Assembly (NCBI GenBank): GCA_963775295.1
Contig: CAVZIK010000006.1
Span: 3,162,001-3,226,000 of the forward strand
From: JAMDEO01 sp963775295
GTDB taxonomy: Bacteria; Actinomycetota; Thermoleophilia; RBG-16-64-13
Direction of reading: 5' to 3'
DNA length: 64,000 nt
Shown piece by piece: positions 8,679 through 16,878 of the stretch. A model generated the notes under the pieces. That model searched no databases, was not told the DNA's origin, and worked only from the letters and a program-made list of their open reading frames with translations. Position 1 is the stretch's first letter, and each line of letters opens with the position of its first letter. A program made the translations under genes and the position numbers.

Positions 8679-10103
8679 CTACGAGGTCGGATACGGCGCC
8701 TTCGGATAGATCGGAGGCGCCGTCCGCTTGTCTCCAGGATCGATGACCTCGAAGATGCCTTTCTGCCACTGGCCGATCTGGCCTGGATAGCAGGAGATGT
8801 CCAGGATGCGGTTGGTCATGAATGTGTCTCCCAAATCCGTCTGGAAGTGCTCCGTCTCCATGACTCCCTTGATCACGTCTTGGTCCAAGGTGCCGGCCTT
8901 CTCGACGGCGGCCTGGAAGAACTGCACCTCGCCCCTGAGCATGAGGCCGCCCCACCAGTTGCTGTTCTCGGCATGACCGCCCATGAAGGCCACAAACTTG
9001 TCCTGGAAGGCTTTCGCGGCCGGCGTGCTCTTTGTGTTCCAGGCCCCCATTCCGGCCACACCCTCGAAAGCATTGCCAAAGGCGTCGGCCATGAACTGGT
9101 AGCAGGCGCCGGGACCAAAACCCACCATCTTGGGACTGTAGTTGATCTGCAGGAGCTGTTTCATCGCCAGAATGTTCTGCTCCGGATAGCACTCGATCCA
9201 CAGCACGTCAGGGTTGGCCCTTTGCGCCTGCTTGAGGGTGGCGCTCATGTCCTTGGTATCCGGTGGAATCGCCGTGTTCTGCAAGATCTTGACGCCGGCC
9301 GCGGGCAGATAGTATTGCGCCACCGACTGATATTCGATTCCATGAAGGTCATCGATGTACAAGAAGACGCAGGTCTTGGCACCTACTTCTTTCAAGATGT
9401 CGGCGAGGACCGGTATCTGGTTGTGGTTGGAGTAGTTCAGAAACTGAAAGAAATAGGGCAGTTTGCCCTCGTTCATCTCTTTCTCAAGGCTGCTTGCGCC
9501 GCTTTCGCTGCTCATCAGAATGTACTTGTGCGCGCTACAAACCCCAGCGGCGGCAAACACGAAGGCCGTGCTGGTCGGCGGGAACACGAAGTCTACGTGG
9601 TCCTCTTCGATGAGCTTCGTGATCAGGCGCATGCTTGTGTCCAAGTTGCTCTGGTCGTCGTAGACCTTCATTTCCACCGGCAGCTTCGTGCCGCCTATGT
9701 TCATCCCGCCGGCCGCGTTGACCTCGTTCGCCCACATCTTGTAAATGGGACCGAAAGCGTTTGCCTCAAAAAACGAAAGCGCGCCAGAGATCGGCCGTGC
9801 CGCGCCGATTACAATCTTGTCTTTCCCAGGCGGCAATGAATTCTGGGGTCCGGTAGATACGGTCGCAGCCACTGCCGGCTCGCCGGAAGTACTGACCCCA
9901 ACCGTAGTCGTCGGGACTGCAGTCGTGGTCGTTGCCCCCCCACCGCAACCGCTGAGCAAGCTGCCAAGACCGCCGCCGACGCCCACCAAGGTGCCTGCAA
10001 TCCCTACCAATTTTAAGAACTCCCGGCGGCTGACCGCCTTGCGCCCCAACAGTCCTTCATCTGTGATTTGCGAACGTTCCTGCTCCTCTTCATTGCGTCG
10101 CAT
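8679..10103 (-). CDS. Tat-exported lipoprotein, branched-chain amino-acid-type ABC substrate-binding protein
   Basis: The 474-residue protein has a twin-arginine signal (SRREFLKLVGIAG, Arg26-Arg27) ending in the lipobox LLSGC with lipidated Cys53. A Thr-rich linker leads into a periplasmic-binding type I domain (KIVIGAARPISGALSFFEAN near residue 100). This LivJ-like class binds amino acids, aromatic acids or amides. Tat export suggests it folds before export. No permease or ATPase gene for it is in the operon, so the partner must be encoded elsewhere. ATG at 10103 lies after GGGAGGG; the frame to 10265 is non-coding by context. It is the first gene after the TetR-type operator and promoter. 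Confidence 0.85.
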   Translation of the reverse strand: MRRNEEEQERSQITDEGLLGRKAVSRREFLKLVGIAGTLVGVGGGLGSLLSGCGGGATTTTAVPTTTVGVSTSGEPAVAATVSTGPQNSLPPGKDKIVIGAARPISGALSFFEANAFGPIYKMWANEVNAAGGMNIGGTKLPVEMKVYDDQSNLDTSMRLITKLIEEDHVDFVFPPTSTAFVFAAAGVCSAHKYILMSSESGASSLEKEMNEGKLPYFFQFLNYSNHNQIPVLADILKEVGAKTCVFLYIDDLHGIEYQSVAQYYLPAAGVKILQNTAIPPDTKDMSATLKQAQRANPDVLWIECYPEQNILAMKQLLQINYSPKMVGFGPGACYQFMADAFGNAFEGVAGMGAWNTKSTPAAKAFQDKFVAFMGGHAENSNWWGGLMLRGEVQFFQAAVEKAGTLDQDVIKGVMETEHFQTDLGDTFMTNRILDISCYPGQIGQWQKGIFEVIDPGDKRTAPPIYPKAPYPTS

Positions 10104-10340
10104 CGTGTGGCCCTCCCCGCTGATGACCTTTATCGAACACGTCGCTCCTAGACTTGCCGCCAAACCGCCCGTCCAAGCGGCCACCCCCATGTGGCCCGAA
10201 CGCTCGATGATCTTCAGGCCCGCGCACAGCCGTGGCCCGGCGCCATCGCCGACCCACAATCGCAACTGACTCTCGACCCCCGACTTTTAGCCCTCCCCAT
10301 TCAACCACCTCCTGGAAGCAATTGCCGCGTTCGCCTCCGC

Positions 10341-10375
10341 CACTGACCGTATGCTCAGTGAGCACACGGTCAGTG
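10341..10375. promoter_or_regulatory. 35-bp near-perfect palindrome, probable operator of the adjacent TetR regulator
   Basis: Arms of 17 bases (10341-10357 and 10359-10375) match at 16 of 17 positions around a central G; the core half-site is CACTGACCGT. It lies directly downstream of the leftward -10 box and upstream of the TetR gene. Repressor bound there would block the catabolic operon and could also autoregulate the TetR gene. Confidence 0.8.
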
Positions 10376-10378
10376 AGT

Positions 10379-10407
10379 AACATAGTGGCCGTAGCACCCC
10401 TTGTCAA
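10379..10407 (-). promoter_or_regulatory. Sigma-70-type promoter of the leftward catabolic operon
   Basis: On the minus strand TTGACA (10402-10407) and TATGTT (10379-10384) are separated by 17 bases. Transcription would start inside the palindrome at 10341-10375 and run into the binding-protein gene at 10103. This gives a leader of roughly 265 bases, in which no other element was recognised. Confidence 0.65.
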
Positions 10408-10463
10408 GCTACACTTAGCCGGTCAGCCAGGCAGAACCACACAATTGCCGAGAGGAAACACGC

Positions 10464-11099
10464 ATGCCGCGAAAGAAGAGCCAGCCTCGGACCCTCCCTC
10501 CCGATGAAAGGAGAAGGCAGATCGTCGATGCGGTCCTGCGCGTGATATCTGAACACGGCGTACCGGACACGACCGTCTCGCGAGTGGCGCAAGCTGCGGG
10601 GGTTGCACAAGGAACGCTGTACTTCCATTTCCGGAACCGTAACGAAATGCTGATGGCGGCTTTGGATTCGATCTTCGCCGACATGCGGAAGCTCGTCGAT
10701 GCACGGGGCGAGACAAATCAACTTGAACGTTTGAGGGAGAGCGGCCACAGGCACACGGAGACCATGATGGCCGAAAAGGGCGGCTTTGCCTATCCGTGGG
10801 TGGAGTTCATCGCCGCACCAATGGAAGCGGGGCTTCGTGACGCAGTTGCAGAGACTCAGCGTGCGGCTTTTCGGATCCTTCGCGATATGGCGGAATCTGG
10901 GAAGGCCCAAGGAAGCATCCGGGCCGATGCGGACGCGGAGCAGATCGCGTGGGAGTGGCTGATGTTCGCCTGGGCGGAGAACCTCGCATGCCTCATGGGG
11001 CTGGACGAATTCTTCGAGGAGAAGCGATCCCGGCCCTTGTTCGAGCTCATCCTGGCGAACGTTGCCGCCGACAAAGAGGTCATTTCCTCCGGAAGATGA
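10464..11099 (+). CDS. TetR/AcrR-family transcriptional regulator
   Basis: The 211-residue protein has a basic lead, then a TetR helix-turn-helix (RRQIVDAVLRVISEHGVPDTT, then VAQAAGVAQGTLYFHFRNRNEM, residues about 18-62). The helical effector domain includes a WLMFAWAENLACLMG segment. ATG at 10464 follows AGAGGAAA. It is divergent from the catabolic operon starting at 10103 and separated from it by the palindrome at 10341-10375. It is therefore the likely ligand-responsive repressor of that operon, perhaps sensing an acyl-CoA or the imported compound. Its 3-prime end overlaps the convergent EamA gene by 20 bases. Confidence 0.92.
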   Translation: MPRKKSQPRTLPPDERRRQIVDAVLRVISEHGVPDTTVSRVAQAAGVAQGTLYFHFRNRNEMLMAALDSIFADMRKLVDARGETNQLERLRESGHRHTETMMAEKGGFAYPWVEFIAAPMEAGLRDAVAETQRAAFRILRDMAESGKAQGSIRADADAEQIAWEWLMFAWAENLACLMGLDEFFEEKRSRPLFELILANVAADKEVISSGR

Positions 11100-12042
11100 A
11101 TCCTGCGAGGCTTCGTTTGCCCCGGGCGCCAGCCGGCCCTAGGCCCTGCGCCCTGTTGCCGGCGATCTCTCGCACGGTGACCAGAAGCAGCGCCCCCACG
11201 ATCGCCGCCATACCCACGCCTTCGCTCCAACCCGGACGTTCACCCAATTGAATCCACGCCGCGGCCACTCCTATTACCGGCGTGAGGAGAGTTCCCAACC
11301 CCGCAGTCCCCGCGGCCAGGGAATTCAAGATGTAGAGCCAGAGAATCCAGGCGAGTGCATTCCCGAGGACGATGTTGTAGATGAGCGTGACGATGAAGGA
11401 CCCGGACCAAACGGGAGGACCGGTCCACGTCAGCGCCGACACAAGTATGAGGGGCAGCGAGCCAAGGAGCATCTGCCAAGCGGTGAGCGACAGCAGATCG
11501 ACGGTGTGGCGCTTTCGCAGTACCTTGGCCACCACCGCGCTCGCGGCCCAGCAAAGCGCGCCCCCCACCGCCAAGAGATCACCGAATCCCCCTCTTAGAC
11601 GCCAAGGGCTCAGTACCAGTATCAAGCCCAGAAGGGCGAGAGCGACCGCGACCCACTGGAAACTTCTTAGCCTCTCCCCCAGAACCACCCAGGCCATGAG
11701 CAGAAGCCAGAAGGGCATCGTGTAGGTTAGGATGGAGGTCTTTCCCGCCCCCCCGTTCTGCAAAGCCCAAGTCAGCAGCCCCACGAAACCGGTGGTCTGC
11801 AGAACACCCAACAGCGCGGTCAAACCCAGCGCCTTCGGCCTGAGCGGACGGCGAAGGATAACGAGCAACAGGAAGAGCGCCGCCGCACCGAAGAACGAAC
11901 GTAAAGCCGCGAACGTAAACGGCTGGGAATACTGCAGGGCGATCTTCATGACCACCCAGTTGTAACCCCAGATGAGAGCGAGAAGGAGAAGGGCGAGAGC
12001 AGCCAGCCGACGACCGCCTAGGACAAACTTGCTCCCCGTCAT
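11080..12042 (-). CDS. EamA-family (DMT superfamily) transporter
   Basis: A 320-residue integral membrane protein with about ten hydrophobic segments in two five-helix EamA repeats. The N-terminal half carries ALIWGYNWVVMKIAL and the second half LCWAASAVVAKVL and LLTPVIGVAAAWIQLGERP. Such carriers export or exchange amino acids, nucleosides and other small metabolites. ATG at 12042 starts just before the first membrane segment; the open frame to 12102 adds a charged lead with no better ribosome site. The gene is the intact counterpart of the remnant at 1381-1817 and overlaps the end of the TetR gene. Confidence 0.87.
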   Translation of the reverse strand: MTGSKFVLGGRRLAALALLLLALIWGYNWVVMKIALQYSQPFTFAALRSFFGAAALFLLLVILRRPLRPKALGLTALLGVLQTTGFVGLLTWALQNGGAGKTSILTYTMPFWLLLMAWVVLGERLRSFQWVAVALALLGLILVLSPWRLRGGFGDLLAVGGALCWAASAVVAKVLRKRHTVDLLSLTAWQMLLGSLPLILVSALTWTGPPVWSGSFIVTLIYNIVLGNALAWILWLYILNSLAAGTAGLGTLLTPVIGVAAAWIQLGERPGWSEGVGMAAIVGALLLVTVREIAGNRAQGLGPAGARGKRSLAGFIFRRK

Positions 12043-12217
12043 CGCGCGATCTTGGCGAGCCCCGTCGCGGCTAGGTTCGGACGAACTCGGTACACGGGGC
12101 AATGGACATGGCTCTGCACGGTCATGATGCCATTATTGCAGACGAGTGAGCGTACGTTCACCGGGCACATCCTCGTGGGCTCGCGAGAGTGGGCGCGCCC
12201 CGCCCGTCCCCTGCTCG

Positions 12218-13027
12218 TCAGTCCAGCAACATCGAATCGATCGCCAGAGACTCGCCGCTGACTTCGTGAAACATGTGGACGAGGTCCGAGACCGTTAGAT
12301 TCTCCTTGCGAACCCCGGCAAGATCAACAATGACGCGGCCCCCGTGCATCATGATGAGACGGTTGCCCCATTGAAGGGCGATCTCCATGTTGTGGGTGAC
12401 CATAATGGTTGTCATCTTGTGCTCTTGGACGATCTTGCCGGTAAGATTCATGATCGTCGCCGCGACTTTCGGGTCAAGCGCGGCAGTATGCTCGTCCAAC
12501 AGAAGCAGGCGCGGCTCGGCGACAGTGGCCATCAGAAGGGACATGGCTTGCCGCTGACCGCCCGAGAGCTTGTTTACCTGGCTGCCGAGACGAGCCTCTA
12601 GGCCCATATCGAGCTCCGCCAGGCGCTCTTTCATGACGGCCTTGAGTTTACCGGGTACACCGGACCGCAGGCCTCTGCGCCGCCCTCGGAGATACGCCAT
12701 GGCCATGTTCTCTTGAATGGACATGGAGGGTGCTGTCCCGGCGCGAGGATCCTGAAAGACGCGCCCGATGAGTTTGGCTCTGGAGTGCTCGGCGAGTTTC
12801 GTTATATCTTTGCCGTCGAGCCGAATGGAACCCGCGGTGAGGGACACCGTGCCCGCAATCGAGTTTAGAAGGGTCGACTTACCCGATCCATTCGAGCCGA
12901 TAATCGTGATGAAATCACCGGGTTCAACACTCAGGCTGATGTCGTTCAGGGCCACGACTTCGTTGACCGTGCGGGGAAAAAAGACCTTCTTGAGGTTCTC
13001 CGTTACCAGGGCCGCAGAATTGCTCAC
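12218..13027 (-). CDS. ABC transporter ATP-binding protein (TrpZ-like unit of the 12.2-15.1 kb importer)
   Basis: This 269-residue ATPase has Walker A GSNGSGKST near residue 44, the Q-loop (VFQDPRAGT), signature LSGGQRQ, Walker B LLLLDEH and the switch His in MVTHN. The GTG start overlaps the permease stop by 4 bases (GTGA), so the two are translationally coupled. Gene order (binding protein, permease, ATPase) and domain types match importers of the TrpXYZ class. It acts on the cytoplasmic face of the membrane. Confidence 0.9.
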   Translation of the reverse strand: MSNSAALVTENLKKVFFPRTVNEVVALNDISLSVEPGDFITIIGSNGSGKSTLLNSIAGTVSLTAGSIRLDGKDITKLAEHSRAKLIGRVFQDPRAGTAPSMSIQENMAMAYLRGRRRGLRSGVPGKLKAVMKERLAELDMGLEARLGSQVNKLSGGQRQAMSLLMATVAEPRLLLLDEHTAALDPKVAATIMNLTGKIVQEHKMTTIMVTHNMEIALQWGNRLIMMHGGRVIVDLAGVRKENLTVSDLVHMFHEVSGESLAIDSMLLD

Positions 13028-13926
13028 GTGCGTATCACCTTCCGTCTGACCGTGGGCAGCGACAGAGCGACCACAACCAGAAGAGCAGTGAACAGCTTTA
13101 GATCAGTGGGGGCGATCCCCAGTCTCAGGCTGATGGAGATGAGCAGTCGGAAGACGATGGAGCCGCCGATCACGCTGAAAAGGACCCAGCGGATGCTCCT
13201 GGTGCCAAAGATGACCTCACCAATAATGACCCCGGCCAGACCGGCCACGATCGTCCCGATGCCCATTCCCACGTCGGCAAAGCCCTGATACTGGGCAACC
13301 AGCGCACCACTCAAGGCGACCATCGCATTCGCCAAGCCCAGCCCGAGAACGCGCACGACATTGGTGTTGACGCCAAGCGAGCGGAGCATCTGCTCGTTGT
13401 CGCCGGTGGCCTGCATCGCGAGCCCCAGCTCGGTGTGGAGGAACCAGTCGAGGATGTACTTGATCACCAGCATCAGGATCGCCAAAGCTAGAATGATCCA
13501 CCAGCCCGTCATGTGGATACCGAACCAGCCGCCCAACTGGTCGAAAATGGTCTTCTGCCGCAGCAAGGGCACATTGCTCCCGCCCATGACGCGCAGGTTC
13601 ACCGTATAGAGACTGGTCATCACGAGAATACCAGCAAGCAATTTTGGTCCGTAGTTGGTGGAATTGCTCTCGCCCGACTTCAGGAGCAGGTGAAGGATCC
13701 CCGTCACAAAACCCGCGATCAATCCCGCAGCGGTACCCGCGATGGTCGCCAACCACGGAGAACCGCCGGACGTGATGATCGTCGCCGTCACGGCCGCCCC
13801 AAGGGGAAGACTTCCGTCCACGGTCAGGTCCGGGAAGTCCAAGACCCGGAAGGTCAAGAAGACTCCCAGGACCATGAAACCGTAGAGAAGCCCCTGCTCC
13901 AGAGCGCTTGTGATCACCGACTGCAC
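13024..13926 (-). CDS. ABC transporter permease (TrpY-like)
   Basis: The 300-residue protein is strongly hydrophobic with about eight to nine membrane segments. It starts LLYGFMVLGVFLTFRVLDFPDLTVDGS, a typical opening for the permease that pairs with PF04392-type binding proteins. LAQTAL-type loops are absent, but GLGLANAMVALSGALVAQYQG has the G-x-x-x-A pattern of the conserved cytoplasmic loop. The start is GTG at 13926 with a weak ribosome site. It lies 85 bases downstream of the binding-protein gene and shares 4 bases with the ATPase gene. The substrate is unknown; members have been linked to tryptophan and other aromatic compounds. Confidence 0.87.
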   Translation of the reverse strand: MQSVITSALEQGLLYGFMVLGVFLTFRVLDFPDLTVDGSLPLGAAVTATIITSGGSPWLATIAGTAAGLIAGFVTGILHLLLKSGESNSTNYGPKLLAGILVMTSLYTVNLRVMGGSNVPLLRQKTIFDQLGGWFGIHMTGWWIILALAILMLVIKYILDWFLHTELGLAMQATGDNEQMLRSLGVNTNVVRVLGLGLANAMVALSGALVAQYQGFADVGMGIGTIVAGLAGVIIGEVIFGTRSIRWVLFSVIGGSIVFRLLISISLRLGIAPTDLKLFTALLVVVALSLPTVRRKVIRT

Positions 13927-14011
13927 TGCGCGTCACTCGCAGTCGGGCCGGAGCCGCGCTCGAGAATCAGGCAGTGTCCCCCTCATCTCGTCAATTCCGC
14001 TCTTAAGTGCG

Positions 14012-15094
14012 TTAGAAGGTTGTATTGGCCTTGGCTTTCAGCGAGTCGGGCACTGTCACGCCCATCGCCTGAGCCGCCTCAAGGTTAATCGCGAGCTGCA
14101 GGTTCTGAGCGTATTCGACGGGGATCTGCGAGATTGGGGTCCCCTGCAAGATCTTCACCGCCATCTGTCCGGCCTGGACGCCATGGTCATGGTAGTCGAA
14201 GGCATACGCAGCAACCGCTCCACCCTTGACACTGTCGATGTCCCCCGCGATGAGAGGGATCTTGTTTTCTTCACAGACCTTGACCACGCTGTCCAACGCG
14301 GAAACCACCGTGTTGTCCGTAAGTATCGAGATCGCATCGACGCGTCCGACCAGTGACTGAGCTGCGGCAAGCACTTCGGACGAGTTCGCCGCAGTGGCTT
14401 CGACGGTCTGCAGACCCATGGCTTTGGCTGCCGCCTTCTCCTGCTCGACCAGTGTCACCGAGTTGGTCTCGCCCGCGTTGTAGAGCAGACCGATGGTCTT
14501 CACATTCGGGACCAGTTCCTTGATCAGATCAAGATGGGGTTGGACCGGAAGCAGGTCAGAGCAACCGGTCACGTTGGCCTCGGGTGCGTCGGGATTTGTG
14601 ACCAGACCAGCCGCAACGGGATCCGTAACCGCCGCGAAGACGATGGGGATGGTGGTGGTCGCCTTGACGGCGGCCTGGCTGGTGGGCGTGGCCACGGTGA
14701 ATATCAAGTCGTCCTTGTCACCCACGAACTTCTGAGCGATTGTCGTAGCGTTTGCCATGTCGCCCTGGGCATTCTGCCTATCGAAAGTCACATTCTTACC
14801 CTCGACGTAGCCGGCAGCGGAAAGGGCCTCGATGAAGCCTTGGACCGCGGCGTCGAGCGCCGGGTGGGTAACGATCTGGCTGATGCCGATCTTGTAGGTC
14901 TTATCAGACGCGGTCGTGGAACTGGCCACGCTGGATGTGGTGTTGGATACCGTTGTGTCGCTGCCAGTTGGACCTGACGTGCCGGGCGTAGAGGTGGTGG
15001 TGGTAGAACCACCGCATCCGCCAACGATCAGGGCAATAACCAGCAAGGCCGAAAGAACGGCCAGGGCGGACATCGCCGCGCGCTTCACCTGCAT
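14012..15094 (-). CDS. ABC transporter substrate-binding lipoprotein (PF04392, TrpX-like)
   Basis: A 360-residue secreted lipoprotein: basic start, hydrophobic segment, lipobox LIVGGC near residue 25, then a Thr/Ser-rich linker. The mature domain begins YKIGISQIVTHPALDAAVQGF and carries ATPTSQAA, PIVFAAVTDPVAAGLV and PLIAGDIDSVKGGAVAAYAFDY, all typical of the PF04392 family. Binding clefts of this class take aromatic amino acids or similar ligands. ATG at 15094 follows GGAGGGG with good spacing; an alternative ATG at 15115 lies before that ribosome site. No T-box or riboswitch was seen ahead of it. Confidence 0.88.
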   Translation of the reverse strand: MQVKRAAMSALAVLSALLVIALIVGGCGGSTTTTSTPGTSGPTGSDTTVSNTTSSVASSTTASDKTYKIGISQIVTHPALDAAVQGFIEALSAAGYVEGKNVTFDRQNAQGDMANATTIAQKFVGDKDDLIFTVATPTSQAAVKATTTIPIVFAAVTDPVAAGLVTNPDAPEANVTGCSDLLPVQPHLDLIKELVPNVKTIGLLYNAGETNSVTLVEQEKAAAKAMGLQTVEATAANSSEVLAAAQSLVGRVDAISILTDNTVVSALDSVVKVCEENKIPLIAGDIDSVKGGAVAAYAFDYHDHGVQAGQMAVKILQGTPISQIPVEYAQNLQLAINLEAAQAMGVTVPDSLKAKANTTF

Positions 15095-15417
15095 GCTTTC
15101 CCCTCCAGATACCATTTTTCAAAGACACTGTATGTTTTCATTGACCGGACCATGAAGTCAATAGCTCGTCCCCCTTGAGGCAAACGTCGGCCGCTCCCAC
15201 TCAACCCTAGGGACCGGGACTCGGCGCCTCGGAAACCATCTTCGCGACTTGCTCCGACGGGGCAACTCTGCCGGTCATCCCCCGGCCCGCGTTTGGCTAT
15301 CCGGTGCTGCGGGAAACGACGCTTAGATGGATGAGGCCGCTCTGACCCGAAACACCGCCCACCCGCGGTGCGGCAAGGGGGAGCGGCACGTTCCGCAACA
15401 CAAAGGGGATGAGCCAA
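15095..15417. other. Intergenic region between divergent importer and DUF981 genes
   Basis: About 320 bases with no supported gene. A TTGACT -35-like hexamer occurs on the minus strand at 15156-15161, but no convincing -10 follows at 16-18 bases. A short TTGAC/GTCAA inverted pair flanks it. Nothing else is recognised. Confidence 0.4.
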
Positions 15418-16002
15418 ATGTTCATTGACTTCCTGACGCTCATGCTGATCAACCTAACCGCGGGCTTCTTTCTACTCGCCCATTTTGCCTACCGAGGGCT
15501 GGGCAAGTCTCAGGCTGAGGCAGACTACCGTAACTGGGTGCCGGGGTTTGCCCTGATCGGTTTCATCGCGGTCCTCACGGGGCTCGTCATGGTCTTTAAG
15601 TGGCCCCTTCCCGGCAGCAACAATATTTCTTTCGGGGAGAACTCCATTCTCTTCGGCGGACTCTTCCTCGGGGTGAGCTTGGCCTTTGGTCAGCGGCTCA
15701 AATTGGAGTCTCTGGCCATTTTTGCCCTGTTGGCGGGTGTCGTCGCGATAGTGGTCGGGGCTAGGATCGCCGACCTGGGCATGACAAGCCACCCGGCCGT
15801 GTCAGCCTCCGGGTTCATCCTTTCCGGGATCGCGGGAGTCCTGGCCTCCGGAGCCCTTGCTTTCGAGCGCCTCCGTGTCAACCCACTGTTCCGGCTCGGC
15901 TTCGCAGTTGTGGTGCTCGCCGCCGGAGTGATCTGGGCTATCAATGCCTTCGACGCATACTGGAGTCATCTCTCAAGCTTCTCCACCTGGAAACCCCAGT
16001 AG
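15418..16002 (+). CDS. DUF981-family membrane protein
   Basis: This is a 194-residue integral membrane protein with about six hydrophobic segments. ADYRNWVPGFALIGFIAVLTG and a G-x-N-x-x-F-G-E motif (NNISFGENSILFGG) are typical of the DUF981 family, whose function is unknown. An in-frame ATG at 15409 directly abuts the AAAGGGG ribosome site, whereas ATG at 15418 has 9-base spacing and is preferred. It stands alone, divergent from the importer and 300 bases ahead of the Fe-S cluster. Confidence 0.75.
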   Translation: MFIDFLTLMLINLTAGFFLLAHFAYRGLGKSQAEADYRNWVPGFALIGFIAVLTGLVMVFKWPLPGSNNISFGENSILFGGLFLGVSLAFGQRLKLESLAIFALLAGVVAIVVGARIADLGMTSHPAVSASGFILSGIAGVLASGALAFERLRVNPLFRLGFAVVVLAAGVIWAINAFDAYWSHLSSFSTWKPQ

Positions 16003-16182
16003 GGGTCGGACACACGTGGTCATCGACTCAACCTGAGGCTACGTGCCCACTGCGATCAATCGCTGCGTAGAGTTCTCAGCTGCCTGGGAACCGATTCAGC
16101 CGTTGTGAAGCGGTCGTCGCCCTTTTGCGTGGGCTTTCTAGAACGCTCTCTTTGAGACAGAATTAGGATCCATCCCCTCCGT

Positions 16183-16198
16183 ATAGATGTGCGTCTAT
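16183..16198. promoter_or_regulatory. ATAGA/TCTAT inverted repeat upstream of the Fe-S cluster
   Basis: ATAGA (16183-16187) and TCTAT (16194-16198) form an inverted pair. The same half-sites recur at the start of the ferredoxin gene (16271-16298), so this could be a distal operator for one protein, possibly the PadR regulator at 20759. The rest of 16003-16246 shows nothing recognisable. Confidence 0.45.
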
Positions 16199-16246
16199 GT
16201 AGGCCGAGAGGGAGGAGATGGGCGCGAAGGCACATGCCCGAAGCCC

Positions 16247-16298
16247 TTGACACTGGATATATAAGGTGCTTCTATATAGATGCAATTAACATCTATAT
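16247..16298 (+). promoter_or_regulatory. Promoter with overlapping inverted-repeat operator for the Fe-S/P-loop cluster
   Basis: TTGACA (16247-16252) and TCTATA (16271-16276) are 18 bases apart. The -10 region runs into a perfect inverted repeat: ATATAGATG (16274-16282), 7-base spacer, CATCTATAT (16290-16298). A protein bound there would cover the transcription start. The only regulator in the cluster is the PadR gene at 20759-21178, the best candidate. Confidence 0.6.
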
Positions 16299-16309
16299 GC
16301 GAAGGTGCC

Positions 16310-16861
16310 GTGTTATACGTCGACGAAGATGTCTGTACGGGTTGTGAGCTCTGCGTGGCCACGTGCGCACAGGGGGCTATCTCGATGCACGGCTCTACTT
16401 CGTGTATCGATCAAAGTCGGTGCACGCTCTGCGGCCGATGCGCGGACGTATGTCCCACCGGAGCCATCATCATCATGGAGATAGATCCCGAGAGGTATCC
16501 CCTTTCTGCCGCCGGCACGCACCCTGAGAACAGAGCTGCCGGAGTCGTACCCACAGCGCCTCACCGACCGGCCCAGTCTGGTTCAACATCGCCTGCGCCG
16601 CCTCAGCCTAGGTTTGACGCCATCGAAAGAGTGTTGGCGGGTCTGTTTACCGTGGCCGCCTTCGCTCTCGATCATCGCCGAAGCGGCTCCACATGGCTGC
16701 CTCGACTTGTCAGCCGAGCGACGGGCGAAGACCGGTCGAAGGGCAGCCGAGCCGACAGTTGTCCCGCCGCAAGAGGAGCCGGCCAAGGTGAAAGAGGCCT
16801 CGGACGTCGGAGAGGGCGGGCCGGGCAATGTCGGGCTCGAGGACGCAATCGCACTACCTGA
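16310..16861 (+). CDS. 4Fe-4S ferredoxin-type protein with uncertain C-terminal frame
   Basis: Two 4Fe-4S motifs occur in the first 60 residues: C-T-G-C-E-L-C-V-A-T-C-A-Q-G and C-T-L-C-G-R-C-A-D-V-C-P-T-G. The start is taken as GTG 16310, just after GAAGGTG; an ATG at 16280 lies inside the operator repeat. After FDAIERVLAGLFTVAAFALD the given frame becomes Arg-rich with atypical codon ends. The neighbouring frame to 16877 becomes well-biased coding (PTVVPPQEEPAKVKEASDVG) and stops one base before the next gene. A frameshift near 16660-16750 is therefore possible. Role: electron carrier or cluster donor for the ATPases that follow. Confidence 0.7.
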   Translation: MLYVDEDVCTGCELCVATCAQGAISMHGSTSCIDQSRCTLCGRCADVCPTGAIIIMEIDPERYPLSAAGTHPENRAAGVVPTAPHRPAQSGSTSPAPPQPRFDAIERVLAGLFTVAAFALDHRRSGSTWLPRLVSRATGEDRSKGSRADSCPAARGAGQGERGLGRRRGRAGQCRARGRNRTT

Positions 16862-16878
16862 TCAGAAAGGAATCTAAC

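Noticed and set aside
8550..9839. 429-codon plus-strand frame opposite the Tat-exported binding protein
   Set aside because: Shadow of a lipoprotein gene with signal and lipobox; no motifs or start site on the plus strand.
15095..15417. T-box or tryptophan-responsive riboswitch ahead of the TrpXYZ-type importer
   Set aside because: No T-box consensus or suitable hairpin was found in the region.
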